NCBI RefSeq assembly: GCF_000430805.1
Contig: NZ_AUMS01000011.1
Span: 1 to 64,000 of the forward strand
DNA from: Chitinilyticum aquatile DSM 21506
GTDB taxonomy: Bacteria > Pseudomonadota > Gammaproteobacteria > Burkholderiales > Chitinibacteraceae
DNA: 64,000 bases
Direction of reading: 5' to 3'
Both the position numbers and the translations under genes were made by a program. The stretch's first letter is position 1. Every line of letters starts with the position of its first letter. This document shows positions 41,739-53,293 of the stretch, piece after piece. The notes beneath the pieces were generated by a model. That model made no database searches. It saw only the letters and a program-made list of their open reading frames with translations, and had not been told where the DNA came from.

Positions 41739-41784
41739 GTATAAACATAAAGCCATTCATTGATAAAGGCCAAACGCATATACC
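41739..41784 (+). repeat. GGGTAT palindrome family, copy 6 (degenerate)
   Basis: 46 bp between serS and katG: left GTAT, inner AAAGCCATT and TTGATAAAGGCC, right ATATACC. Both outer ends have lost G or C bases. Confidence 0.5.
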
Positions 41785-41853
41785 TGCTAAATTCTTACAT
41801 CCCAGTCGGCTATGACTGGACCAGCAAGGCTCCGATCATGCCGTCCAGACAAC

Positions 41854-41883
41854 GAAAAAGGCTGCTTCAGGGTTGAAGCAGCC
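41854..41883 (-). terminator. Terminator after katG
   Basis: Ten-bp stem GGCTGCTTCA/TGAAGCAGCC followed on the minus strand by TTTTT, 47 bases past the katG stop. A separate perfect palindrome GCATTCCGGCCGGAATGC (41903-41920) lies between the stop and this hairpin. Confidence 0.88.
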
Positions 41884-41929
41884 AGCAGGTGGCAAGAAGC
41901 CAGCATTCCGGCCGGAATGCCCTTGTGAT

Positions 41930-44440
<2,511 letters not shown>

Positions 44441-44470
44441 TTGCCAGACTCCGTAGTCTCGTCGCATTAT
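44441..44470 (+). promoter_or_regulatory. Promoter of gntK-gntT
   Basis: -35 TTGCCA (44441-44446) and -10 CATTAT (44465-44470) with 18 bases between. The GntR-type operator begins inside the -10, a repressing position. Confidence 0.6.
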
Positions 44471-44498
44471 GTTACCCGTAACAAGTTACCGGTAACAT
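44469..44498 (+). promoter_or_regulatory. Double GntR-type gluconate operator
   Basis: Two adjacent 15-bp sites, ATGTTACCCGTAACA and AGTTACCGGTAACAT, together forming a 30-bp near-palindrome with ATGTTACC and GGTAACAT ends. They match the known gluconate-repressor consensus ATGTTACCGGTAACA almost perfectly. The repressor gene is not in the window. Confidence 0.85.
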
Positions 44499-44524
44499 CA
44501 AACCAATAACCCGGAGTCGATACC

Positions 44525-45055
44525 ATGAACCCTTCCAGCACCCACAAGGTGTATGTCCTGATGGGCGTATCCGGCAGCGGCAAATCCGCTGTCGCCAGCG
44601 CCGTCGCCCAGGCCACCGGCTGCGCCTTTCTCGATGGCGATTTCCTGCATCCTCGCGCCAACATCGAAAAAATGGCCAGTGGCACGCCGCTTGACGACGC
44701 CGACCGCGCGCCCTGGCTCGCTGCGCTCAATGACGCCGCCTTTGCCATGCAGCGGACCAATGCCGTCTCGGTCATCGTCTGTTCCGCACTGAAAAAGCGC
44801 TATCGTGACCGCCTGCGCGAAGGCAATCCGGGCCTGTCCTTCATCTATCTGCGCGGCGATTACGCCACCATCGAGGCGCGCCTGCTGGCTCGGCAGGGGC
44901 ATTTCCAGAAAGCCGGCATGCTGACCTCGCAGTTTGCCGCGCTGGAAGAGCCGCAAGCCGACGAGGCTGGCGTGTTTGTCGTCGACATCAGTCAGCCACT
45001 GGATGGCGTGGTTGCCGATGCCCTCAGCCATATCCGGCTGCAAGCCAGCAAATAA
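44525..45055 (+). CDS. gntK: Gluconokinase
   Basis: 176-residue P-loop kinase that makes 6-phosphogluconate from gluconate. Walker A is GVSGSGKS (residues 14-21). The substrate region FLDGDFLHPRANIEKMASGTPLDDADRAPWL and CSALKKRYRDRLR are characteristic. It lies directly behind the GntR-type operator and 11 bases before the permease gene. Induction by gluconate is expected. Confidence 0.97.
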   Translation: MNPSSTHKVYVLMGVSGSGKSAVASAVAQATGCAFLDGDFLHPRANIEKMASGTPLDDADRAPWLAALNDAAFAMQRTNAVSVIVCSALKKRYRDRLREGNPGLSFIYLRGDYATIEARLLARQGHFQKAGMLTSQFAALEEPQADEAGVFVVDISQPLDGVVADALSHIRLQASK

Positions 45056-45066
45056 GGAGGTTAGCC

Positions 45067-46404
45067 ATGGATACCCTAACTCTCGTACTCACGGCACTGG
45101 GATCGGTGCTGCTCTTGCTGTTTCTGGTGATGAAGGCGCGCATGCACGCCTTTATTGCGCTGATGCTGGTGTCGATCGGCGCCGGTGTGTTTTCCGGCAT
45201 GCCGCTGGACAAGATCGCCGAGACCATGCAGAAAGGCATGGGCGGCACGCTGGGCTTTCTGGCCATCGTGGTCGCGCTCGGCGCGATGTTCGGCAAAATC
45301 CTGCACGAGACGGGCGCCCTCGACCAGATCGCGGTAAAGCTCCTGCACAAGTTCGGTGAAAACCGCGCGCACTTTGCGCTCGGCATCGCGGGCCTGGTGT
45401 GTGCGCTGCCGCTGTTCTTCGATGTGGCGATCGTGCTGCTGATCGGCGTGGTGTTCGCCGTGGCGCGCCGCACCGGCGGCAATGTCGTGAAGCTGGCGAT
45501 TCCGCTCTTTGCCGGTGTTGCTGCAGCGGCAGCGTTCCTGCTGCCGGGCCCGACGCCGATGCTGCTCGCTTCGCAGATGAATGCCGATTTTGGCTGGATG
45601 ATCCTGATCGGCCTCGCGGCAGCCATCCCCGGCATGCTGCTGGCCGGCCCGCTGTTCGGCAACTTCATCAGCAAGCACGTGACGCTTAGCCTGCCGGAAG
45701 ACGTGAGCGAGCCCAGCCTCGGCCAGCACCAGATGCCCTCCTTCGGCTTCTCGCTGGCGCTGGTGCTCTTCCCGCTGCTGCTGGTCGGCTGCAAAACCAT
45801 CGGTGCGCGTTTTGTCGAGCCGGGCACCTCGCTCTATCACTGGCTGCAGTTCATCGGCCACCCCTTCACCGCGATTCTGGCGGCGTGTCTGGTTGCCATC
45901 TATGGCCTGGCCATCCGCCGTGGCATGAGCAGCGACAAGGTCATGAACGTGTGCAGCGCCGCGCTGCAGCCGGCAGGCATCATCCTGCTGGTGACCGGTG
46001 CCGGTGGCGTATTCAAGCAGGTGCTGGTCGATTCCGGTGTTGGCCCGGCGCTCGGCAACGCACTGATCGGTGCCGGCCTGCCGATTGCGCTGGCGTGCTT
46101 CGTACTGGCTGCAGCGGTGCGCGTGATCCAGGGCTCGGCCACCGTTGCCTGCCTGACGACCGTCGGACTGGTACTGCCGGTGGTGGAAACACTGGGTTTC
46201 TCCGGCGCGCAACTGGCGGCCTTGTCAGTCTGCATTGCCGGCGGCTCGATCGTGCTCAGCCATGTGAATGATTCGGGCTTCTGGCTGTTCGGCAAATTCA
46301 CCGGCGCCACGGAAATCCAGACGCTCAAAACCTGGACCATCATGGAAACGATTCTGGGCACGACCGGTGCAGTCGTCGGCATGGTGGCCTTCACGCTGCT
46401 GTGA
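45067..46404 (+). CDS. gntT: Gluconate permease of the GntP family
   Basis: 445-residue inner-membrane symporter with about twelve to fourteen helices. Family signatures include QKGMGGTLGFLAIVVALGAMFGKILHETGA, FLLPGPTPMLLASQM, and SVCIAGGSIVLSHVNDSGFWLFGKF. GGAGG precedes the ATG. It is coupled with gntK under the double operator. It is followed by a GGGTAT palindrome instead of a classical terminator. Within the family it could also be a related sugar-acid carrier, but the kinase partner points to gluconate. Confidence 0.95.
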   Translation: MDTLTLVLTALGSVLLLLFLVMKARMHAFIALMLVSIGAGVFSGMPLDKIAETMQKGMGGTLGFLAIVVALGAMFGKILHETGALDQIAVKLLHKFGENRAHFALGIAGLVCALPLFFDVAIVLLIGVVFAVARRTGGNVVKLAIPLFAGVAAAAAFLLPGPTPMLLASQMNADFGWMILIGLAAAIPGMLLAGPLFGNFISKHVTLSLPEDVSEPSLGQHQMPSFGFSLALVLFPLLLVGCKTIGARFVEPGTSLYHWLQFIGHPFTAILAACLVAIYGLAIRRGMSSDKVMNVCSAALQPAGIILLVTGAGGVFKQVLVDSGVGPALGNALIGAGLPIALACFVLAAAVRVIQGSATVACLTTVGLVLPVVETLGFSGAQLAALSVCIAGGSIVLSHVNDSGFWLFGKFTGATEIQTLKTWTIMETILGTTGAVVGMVAFTLL

Positions 46405-46424
46405 TTGCCATTCAATAAATCAAA

Positions 46425-46473
46425 GGGTATTGCCCTGCAGCCATTACTATAAAATGGCTGCAGAGCAATACCC
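46425..46473 (+). repeat. GGGTAT palindrome family, copy 7 (best preserved)
   Basis: 49 bp between convergent gntT and the M16 peptidase gene. Left arm GGGTATTGCCCTGCAGCCAT and right arm ATGGCTGCAGAGCAATACCC pair at all but one position around a short AT-rich loop. It may also act as a terminator for one or both genes, although no T-run follows. Confidence 0.85.
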
Positions 46474-46480
46474 ATGGGCT

Positions 46481-49237
46481 TTACTTCGCCACCTTCCACA
46501 TCCGCGCAAGATCCTCGTCGCCGAAGGCCGTACTGCAGCCCTGGGTGACCAGGTAGGCGCTCTGCGGGGTGAGCCAGCGCCGTGCCGCTGCATTGATGCT
46601 GTCCACCGTGAGCACCTTTTGCAGATCGGGCGCGAGCCAGCTGCGGTCTTCCCCGTAGCGCAGGTGGAAACTCATGGCGCTGGCGTAATCGGAGGGCTTC
46701 TGCGGCCGGTCCGCCAGCATTTTCTGTTCGCGCTCGAGGACGGCAGTGAGCTCCTGCGCGCTGATGCCTTCGCGCTTGAGCTGTGCCAGCTCCCGGAGTG
46801 TCAGCTCGACCATTTTGCTGCACTGGTCAGAAGGGCCGACATTCCTGAGCTGCAAGATCGCCCCCTGCCCCGCTCCCAGATCGTACTCACTATGCACGGC
46901 ATAGCTCAGCGCACCATCGAAGCGCAGTACAGGGAGCAGCCGCTGCCGCAGGATGTCCGACAGCGCTTCCAGCAGCCAGGCATCGCGGGCCGTCACCGCC
47001 TGCGGTGTCGCAAAGCGCCAGTTCAGCCAGGCCTCATGCCGTGCCGGCCCGGCCAGCACGTGAACCGGGCTCAGCGGCATCAGGCTGATCGACCGCAGCT
47101 CCGGACGCTGTTGCGCCAGCCTGAGCGATCCCAGGTAGCGCTGCACCAGCGGCTTGATGGCCTCCGGATCGGCAACACCGGTGATGCTCAGGCGCAGTAG
47201 CGCCGGGTTGGCGAACAAGGCCTGGTGCGCAGAGCGGATTTCGCTGGTGATCAGCAGTTTCACATCCTGCTCCGACCACGGCTGCCAGGGCCAGGCCCGG
47301 CCATGGGCCAACAGCGACACCTGATCGCGGCGATCACCATTGAGCCATTTGTTGATCTGCTCAACCGTGAAATTGCGTGCGCCCTGATCGTGCGGCGGCT
47401 CTTGCAGCATCAGATAGAGCACCTGCAGCGTCGTTTCCAGCTCGGCCGGTGCAGCTTCCCCGCGAATGCCATGTTCTTCGACGCCCACCCAGGGCTGCAG
47501 CATGAAATCGTGGCCGGTCAATGCGTCCAGCCACTGCTGGCGGGTAAAGCCATCCAGTCCCGTGCTGGTCATGTAGGTCGGCAGAGCGGCGCCGGCCAGG
47601 CGCAGGGGTTCGGGCAAGCCCAGCATGCCGCCATCGCCGCGCAGCGCAATGCCGATGCGCTCGTCCGGCTGCAGACGGCGCTGCCACAGTACCTCGACCC
47701 CATTGGCCAGCTGCCAGATCCCGCCGCCTGCCACACTCTTCTCTGTCCTGATCCCGCCCGGTTCTGGCAGCGAAGCCAGCAGCTTGCGGTTTTCCACCTT
47801 GCGCTGCCCGCCGGAAAGCTCGCTCTTGACTACCCTGTCGCGAATGGCCGTGACATCGGCAAGATCAACCACACCAAATTTGCCAGCGTCATCATTGGGC
47901 GCGCGGAACACGCCGGCCACCAGACCGGGGCTTTGCAGCAGTGCATCCAGCGCCGCCTGCAGCGCGGCGGGCGTACTGGCGGCTTCAAACGCCGGCAGGC
48001 GGGCCAGCCAGTCGGCTGCCGTTTCGGGCAGGTAACCCTGCGCGACATGCAGGCGCAGAATGTTCGCCCAGCCTTCGTTCGTCAGCGGCTGGCGAGCATT
48101 CGCTTCGGCAGTGGCACGGTACAGGCGCTGCGCTTCGGCAACCTCGTCGGCGGAAAAACCGTTGCGCCGCGCACGCTCGGCTTCGCGCAGCACGGCTTCC
48201 AGCGCCGGCAGCACCTGGCCGCTTTGCGGCTGGACGACGAGCGACCATGCCAGCAGATGCGGAACACTGTCCTCACGGTAGAAGTCCGTAGTCTCGAAGA
48301 CCGGGCCTGTCTGTGCCTGCAGCCGGCGCTGCAGGAGCGAAAGCAGCAGGAAACGCTGGTAATCACGCAGCAGCCCGGTGTCGGTCGGCACGCCGCCCCA
48401 CACTTCGATCCAGCCCCAGCCCACGCGCGAGCTGGCAAGGCCGCTGGCCTGATAATTGGTGAACAGGCCCAGCTCGCGCAGCGGCTCGGCCCTGGGCCGG
48501 GCGGGTGGCTGCGGACCCGCCGGAACAGTGGCAAAGGCCTGTTGCACCTGTTTTTCCACGACTGGCGCATCAATATCGCCGGCCACGATCAGTGTGATGC
48601 GCGGTCCGACATAATTGCGGCGATAAAAGGCTTTGATGCGTGCAAGCGGCAGACCTTCGATGACCTCGGTCTGCCCGATCGGCATGCGGTTGCTGTATTC
48701 GCGCCCCGGATAGAAGGTATCCAGGAAATCCAGCCAGGGGCGCATGTCGTTGCTGCGCATGCGCAGTTCGTCAACCACGATGCTGCGCTCGGTGGCCAGC
48801 TCGCCGGCATCGAATTCGATACCGCCCGCCCAGTCGGCCGTCAGCTGTACCGCGCGCGCAACGCTATTGCTGTTGACGCTGAAGTGGTACACGGTTTCCT
48901 CGAAACCGGTCCAGGCATTGCTCTCATTGCCCCAGCGCATGCCCTGGCTATTGAGGAAGTCGACCACTTCACCCTTGCCGAAATGCGTCGTGCGGCGAAA
49001 GGCCATATGCTCGACCAGATGGGCAATACCCTGCTCGTCATCCAGCTCGTCACGCGAGCCGGTATCGACCTGCAGGCGGAAATCAACCTTGCCCGGCGGA
49101 TTGGCGTGCGGCTGGATCAGATAACGCACGCCATTCTGCAGACGCCCTTCCAGACGCCCTTCCTGCCGCGCCGCGCTTGTGGCGGCCAGCGCCAGGCTGG
49201 ACAGCAGCAAGAAAGCCAGCCCTGCAATCAATCGCAT
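46481..49237 (-). CDS. Secreted M16-family zinc peptidase
   Basis: 918 residues with a signal peptide (cleavage near LALA) and two M16 repeats of about 450 residues each. The inverted zinc motif HLVEH is at residues 73-77 (His73, Glu76, His77), and the third ligand glutamate lies in ELATERSIVVDELR. The C-terminal repeat lacks the zinc motif, as usual for this class. Pitrilysin-like peptidases of this kind clean up peptides in the periplasm. It is downstream of an AraC regulator on the same strand, separated by 75 bases. Confidence 0.94.
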   Translation of the reverse strand: MRLIAGLAFLLLSSLALAATSAARQEGRLEGRLQNGVRYLIQPHANPPGKVDFRLQVDTGSRDELDDEQGIAHLVEHMAFRRTTHFGKGEVVDFLNSQGMRWGNESNAWTGFEETVYHFSVNSNSVARAVQLTADWAGGIEFDAGELATERSIVVDELRMRSNDMRPWLDFLDTFYPGREYSNRMPIGQTEVIEGLPLARIKAFYRRNYVGPRITLIVAGDIDAPVVEKQVQQAFATVPAGPQPPARPRAEPLRELGLFTNYQASGLASSRVGWGWIEVWGGVPTDTGLLRDYQRFLLLSLLQRRLQAQTGPVFETTDFYREDSVPHLLAWSLVVQPQSGQVLPALEAVLREAERARRNGFSADEVAEAQRLYRATAEANARQPLTNEGWANILRLHVAQGYLPETAADWLARLPAFEAASTPAALQAALDALLQSPGLVAGVFRAPNDDAGKFGVVDLADVTAIRDRVVKSELSGGQRKVENRKLLASLPEPGGIRTEKSVAGGGIWQLANGVEVLWQRRLQPDERIGIALRGDGGMLGLPEPLRLAGAALPTYMTSTGLDGFTRQQWLDALTGHDFMLQPWVGVEEHGIRGEAAPAELETTLQVLYLMLQEPPHDQGARNFTVEQINKWLNGDRRDQVSLLAHGRAWPWQPWSEQDVKLLITSEIRSAHQALFANPALLRLSITGVADPEAIKPLVQRYLGSLRLAQQRPELRSISLMPLSPVHVLAGPARHEAWLNWRFATPQAVTARDAWLLEALSDILRQRLLPVLRFDGALSYAVHSEYDLGAGQGAILQLRNVGPSDQCSKMVELTLRELAQLKREGISAQELTAVLEREQKMLADRPQKPSDYASAMSFHLRYGEDRSWLAPDLQKVLTVDSINAAARRWLTPQSAYLVTQGCSTAFGDEDLARMWKVAK

Positions 49238-49312
49238 AATGCTTACTCCGTAATTTCAACGCGCCAGCATAGTACGTGAAGCCGGCGGGCCGACTTGACG
49301 AAAATCGCCTTT

Positions 49313-50197
49313 TTACGCGCGCCGCACCGGAATTCGCAGCTCCCCGTCCAGCATTTCGCCCTGCTCACGCCACAGCCCCAGGTGCGGGCGACGGGCGTCG
49401 ACCGTCCACAGCGACTGCTGCTCCAGCCATTCGGCGTACAGCCAGCGAAATTGCGCACCGGGGCCGCGATAACGCAGGCACAGGTAGTAGCCCCCCGGCA
49501 GCCTGTCGGCCAGCCAGCCAGGTGGCGGCGGCGCATCACTGATGATTGCCCAGTCCTGTACGCCTTCATCACCGGCAATGAAGGCCGGGTCTTCCCGGGT
49601 AATGCCGCAGCAGAGCGGCGACGCGGCCGCAACCGGCAGGCTGGCGGCCAGCTGCAGCCAGTGCGTACCGGCGCGATTGCCCCAGAGGCCGAAAGCGCGT
49701 GCCAGCCACACCGGCTGGGGCCGGCAATACCGCACGCGCGCCTGACGGGGTATATCGGGCTTGTGTACTTCGAGTGCAGCCAGCAGCGCCTCGTCGCCGA
49801 TGTCGTCGGGGTCTGATTCGTGCAGCCTGCGCCAGCGTGCCTGGATGGCCAGATGGAAATCGCGCCAGCCTTCCGCCCGCCAATCGCGTGGGCTGCAGCC
49901 GAAGGCCTGGCGGAAATTGCGGGAAAACACGCTGTCGGACGAAAAACCGCTCTCATGGGCAATCTGCAATAGACCAGTCTGCTCGTGGCGGACGCGCAAC
50001 GCGGCCTGCAGCAGACGGCGGCGGCGCAGATAGTCGATGGGGGTATGTCCGGTCAGATCGCCGAACATCCGCTCGAAATGATCACGCGAATAGCAGGCCA
50101 GCCGCGCCAGATCATCCAGCCGCCAGGGCTCGGCCAGCCGGAAATCGAGCTGGCGGCACACGGCAAGCAGGCGCAACTGGCGGGGGTCAAACTCCAC
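49313..50197 (-). CDS. AraC-family regulator with GyrI-like effector domain (GTG start)
   Basis: 294 residues. Two helix-turn-helix motifs occupy the N-terminal third: WRLDDLARLACYSRDHFERMFGDLTGHTPIDYLRRRRL and LLQIAHESGFSSDSVFSRNFRQAFGCSPRDWR. The C-terminal part resembles a GyrI-like small-molecule-binding domain, as in Rob-type regulators. The start is GTG at 50197; no in-frame ATG lies before the first helix. Neighbouring targets are unclear; the M16 peptidase gene just downstream is a candidate. Confidence 0.88.
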   Translation of the reverse strand: MEFDPRQLRLLAVCRQLDFRLAEPWRLDDLARLACYSRDHFERMFGDLTGHTPIDYLRRRRLLQAALRVRHEQTGLLQIAHESGFSSDSVFSRNFRQAFGCSPRDWRAEGWRDFHLAIQARWRRLHESDPDDIGDEALLAALEVHKPDIPRQARVRYCRPQPVWLARAFGLWGNRAGTHWLQLAASLPVAAASPLCCGITREDPAFIAGDEGVQDWAIISDAPPPPGWLADRLPGGYYLCLRYRGPGAQFRWLYAEWLEQQSLWTVDARRPHLGLWREQGEMLDGELRIPVRRA

Positions 50198-50897
50198 GAC
50201 AAGGCAATCCGGTTCCAGACAGACGGGCAGTGTAACGGATTACACCAGCCATGGCCCTGTCCTTGCCGCCCCCTCCCTGTCGCCCGGATGTGTGTTCACC
50301 GTGTGACAATCACCTGCCGTTCATCGGAAATAAAAGTGAAAATAAACCGCCAGCGTCTATCCGCTACCCCCAACCATGGCAACAAGCCTACTGGCATTAG
50401 GCTGTACGAAGAAATGAACCAGCAATTTCAGAACGGGGACATAACACCTGTCATTCCGACTGAAACCAGCACGCTCCAGCAACACCATCTATTCCTCGTA
50501 CACATGGCAATGGCATATTGCCTAACCACTTTCCTTTAATAAAACGAAAGCATTAAGACAACACGAGAACGGCAGGCAGCAATCGGCCCCTCCTGCCAAT
50601 ACCACTCGTCCAGAGCAAGAATTCCGACAGCAAAGCCGCATTGACAGCGATCCGTGCAAATGAAAAATTGGCTGCGTCATGAATGAACAGAAGTCGGACG
50701 AAACGGCCAATTTGCAGCCCGAACACATAACTAACGCGCAATTACCCATTGCTCACCTGGCCAATAAAAACAAGGCAAGACATCCCTTCGTTCCGTTTCA
50801 TTCATCGGCAATGCATCCGGCCATTCCGGACTGCAGGATGCGCAAAAGGCACCTCCGCAACGGTGCCTGATTCCAATCAGGAAGTGAGGATTTTCAA
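50198..50897. other. 700-bp gap upstream of the chitinase gene
   Basis: No convincing gene. GC content drops in the middle. It holds a small palindrome GGCAATGGCATATTGCC (50503-50519) and a hairpin AGGCACC/GGTGCCT (about 50849-50870) just before the chitinase ribosome site. A 63-codon frame at 50679 has no ribosome site. The chitinase promoter is presumably here but is not identifiable by eye. Confidence 0.45.
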
Positions 50898-52841
50898 ATG
50901 ATGAAGCTGTTCCGTCTGGCTGCACTGCCGGCTGCCATGCTTGTTTCCTATGCACACGCCTATCCGCAATGGGTGGAAGGCAATACTTACAACGCTGGCT
51001 CCTATGTGAGCTATCAGGGTAGCGACTATCAGGCACTGGTAACGCACACCGCCTATGTCGGCACCAACTGGAATCCGAAAGACTCTCCGACGCTGTGGAA
51101 GTCGGCCGGAGTCTCCACTGTCACTCCGACCCCCACTGCAACACCGACGGCCACTCCGACACCGGTTCCGACCGCGACGGCAACGCCGACACCGACTCCG
51201 ACCACAACCCCGACTCCGGCGGCCGGCTGCTATGACGCCTGGAAGTCCGGTACCGCCTATGTCTCGCCGAACCGTGTGACCTATAACGGCCGCAACTACG
51301 AAGCGAAGTGGTGGACCACCGACACCCCGAGCAGCTCCGAATGGGGTCCGTGGAAAGATCTGGGCGCCTGCACGGGCGGTACCGTAACCGCAACACCGAC
51401 AGCCACCCCGACTGCAACTCCGACACCGACGGCCACCCCGACAGTCACACCGACACCGACGGCTACAGCAACACCGACTGCCACTCCGACGCCGACTGCC
51501 ACTCCGACACCGACCGCGACGCCGACAGCTACCCCGACCGTCATTCCGACGCCGACTGTCACCCCGACTCCGGTTACTGACGGCGCTGCGGCTCCAACCA
51601 GCAAGCAGGTTGGCTCCTACTTTGCCCAGTGGGGTGTTTACGGCCGTGACTACCAGGTTGCCGACATCGTCAGCAGCGGCTCCGCCGACAAGCTCACCTT
51701 CATCAACTACGCCTTCGGCAACATCTACGCCAAAAACGGTGGTTATGAATGCGGCATCGTGAACAAGGCCGAAAGCGGTGATGGCACCGGCGGCGACGCC
51801 TGGGCTGACTTCGGTCGCACCCCGAACCGCCGCGTCGACCCGTCCGACACCATCAAGTGGGACGACAAGCTGGCCGGCAACTTCCGCGAACTGAAGGCGC
51901 TGAAGGCCAAGTATCCGAACATCAAGGTCTTCATCTCGCTGGGCGGCTGGTCGTGGTCCAAGTACTTCTCGGCCGCATCGAAGACCGACGCGCTGCGCAA
52001 GCAACTGGTGGCTTCGTGCATCGACACCTACATCAAGGGCAACCTGCCGGTGATCGATGGCCGTGGCGGCGAAGCAGCAGCTGCCGGCGTATTTGACGGT
52101 ATCGACATCGACTGGGAATTCGTCGGCGTTCAGGGTATCGGCTACAACACCGTTGATCCGGTCAATGACAAGGCCAACCACGTCGCACTGATGCAGGAGT
52201 TCCGCAAGCAGCTCGACGCGCTCTCCGCCTCGACCGGCAAGCCGTACCTGCTGACCGAAGCCATCGGCGTCGGCTACGACAAGATTGCTGCAACCGATCC
52301 GGCCGCGTACATCAAGTCGCTGAACTGGCTGAACCTGATGTCCTATGACTACCAGGGTGGCTGGGATGCGCAAGGCCCGACCGATCATCAGGCCAATCTG
52401 TATGACGATCCGGCCAGCCCGCGCTACGGCAAGGCAGGCTATGTCAGCACCGATGGCGCGGTGAAGGCACTGGCCGCAGCAGGCGTTCCGAAGAACAAGA
52501 TGGTGGTCGGCATTCCGTTCTACGGCCGCGGCTGGACCGGCGTGACCAACGCCAACAACGGCCTGTACCAGAAGTCTTCCGACGCTGCCACCGGCACCTA
52601 CGAGAAGGGCATCGAGGACTACAAGGTGATCAAGAACCGCGCCGGCACCGTTCACTATCAGGGCGGTCAGTCCTACAAGTATGACGGCAGCACCTTCTGG
52701 ACTTACGACACCCCGCAAACCATCGCGACCAAGGTGAAGTATGTGAAGGACAACGGCATGGCCGGTGTGATGAGCTGGGAACTCAGCGGCGACACCAGCA
52801 CTGGCGAGCTGATGACCGAAATGGGCAAGGTCAAGCAGTAA
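50898..52841 (+). CDS. Secreted modular GH18 chitinase with two chitin-binding domains
   Basis: 647 residues: a signal peptide (to about residue 21, SYAHA), a first type 3 chitin-binding (CBM5/12-like) domain (YPQWVEGNTYNAGSYVSYQG, to about residue 70), and a Thr/Pro linker (about 75-108). A second chitin-binding domain follows (CYDAWKSGTAYVSPNRVTYN, to about 158), then a second, longer Thr/Pro linker (about 162-228) and a GH18 catalytic domain. FISLGGWSW and DGIDIDWE identify the active site, with Glu407 as catalytic acid. It hydrolyses chitin outside the cell. AGTGAGGA precedes the start. The linkers are encoded by DNA minisatellites. Confidence 0.97.
   Translation: MMKLFRLAALPAAMLVSYAHAYPQWVEGNTYNAGSYVSYQGSDYQALVTHTAYVGTNWNPKDSPTLWKSAGVSTVTPTPTATPTATPTPVPTATATPTPTPTTTPTPAAGCYDAWKSGTAYVSPNRVTYNGRNYEAKWWTTDTPSSSEWGPWKDLGACTGGTVTATPTATPTATPTPTATPTVTPTPTATATPTATPTPTATPTPTATPTATPTVIPTPTVTPTPVTDGAAAPTSKQVGSYFAQWGVYGRDYQVADIVSSGSADKLTFINYAFGNIYAKNGGYECGIVNKAESGDGTGGDAWADFGRTPNRRVDPSDTIKWDDKLAGNFRELKALKAKYPNIKVFISLGGWSWSKYFSAASKTDALRKQLVASCIDTYIKGNLPVIDGRGGEAAAAGVFDGIDIDWEFVGVQGIGYNTVDPVNDKANHVALMQEFRKQLDALSASTGKPYLLTEAIGVGYDKIAATDPAAYIKSLNWLNLMSYDYQGGWDAQGPTDHQANLYDDPASPRYGKAGYVSTDGAVKALAAAGVPKNKMVVGIPFYGRGWTGVTNANNGLYQKSSDAATGTYEKGIEDYKVIKNRAGTVHYQGGQSYKYDGSTFWTYDTPQTIATKVKYVKDNGMAGVMSWELSGDTSTGELMTEMGKVKQ
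51381..51577 (+). repeat. Minisatellite coding the second Thr/Pro linker
   Basis: About 200 bp of imperfect 6- to 18-base units (variants of ACTCCGACACCGACGGCC) coding runs of Thr-Pro-Thr and Ala-Thr-Pro. A shorter stretch of the same kind codes the first linker near 51121-51215. Length variation by slippage is likely. Confidence 0.8.
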
Positions 52842-52862
52842 GTCCTGCTCGCAGAAGACAGA

Positions 52863-52889
52863 CCCCTCCCGGCAACGGGAGGGGTTTTT
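52863..52889 (+). terminator. Terminator after the chitinase gene
   Basis: Nine-bp stem CCCCTCCCG/CGGGAGGGG with GCAA loop and TTTTT, 21 bases past the stop. Confidence 0.92.
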
Positions 52890-52955
52890 ACATTCTGGCT
52901 CTGGCAAAGCGGGTCATCAGGCCGCCGGCGCCCAGCATCATGCTCGAGAAAACTT

Positions 52956-53004
52956 GGGTATATATCCATATCCTTTTAAAAAAAATGGACATGGCCACAT
53001 ACCC
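52956..53004 (+). repeat. GGGTAT palindrome family, copy 8
   Basis: 49 bp with GGGTAT and ATACCC ends and inner CCATATCC and AAATGGACATGGCCAC, about 115 bp downstream of the chitinase stop. It is followed directly by the perfect palindrome CAATGGATATCCATTG (53005-53020). Confidence 0.75.
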
Positions 53005-53293
53005 CAATGGATATCCATTGATCAGGCACCAGGAACGCGCGTGATCTCACAGCGAGCTTTCCCCCGCAGGGAGTTTCCCCTTGCACTCGCGAAACGGCGT
53101 CCATTGCAAGCAAGCTTGCCCGACCGATCACATCACACAACTTGATCAATAGCCCGGGCTGGGCTGGCTGCGTAACACCCCTGCTCGTTCTGCGACAGCT
53201 TTGCCAACGGTATCACTATGCCGCCAGGCTGCTGCATAATCATGCCGCTGCGCATGAATGCGCCCGCCCTTCCCGCAAGCGAGATCCTGCCGC

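Noticed and set aside
47225-49279. A 684-codon frame opposite the M16 peptidase gene
   Set aside because: Antisense shadow caused by high GC codon bias; no recognisable domain.
50679-50870. A 63-codon frame before the chitinase gene
   Set aside because: No ribosome-binding site, unusual composition, and no similarity recognised.
50877-52907. A 676-codon open frame on the strand opposite the chitinase gene
   Set aside because: It exactly shadows the chitinase gene, has low-complexity composition, and lacks a ribosome site or family motifs.
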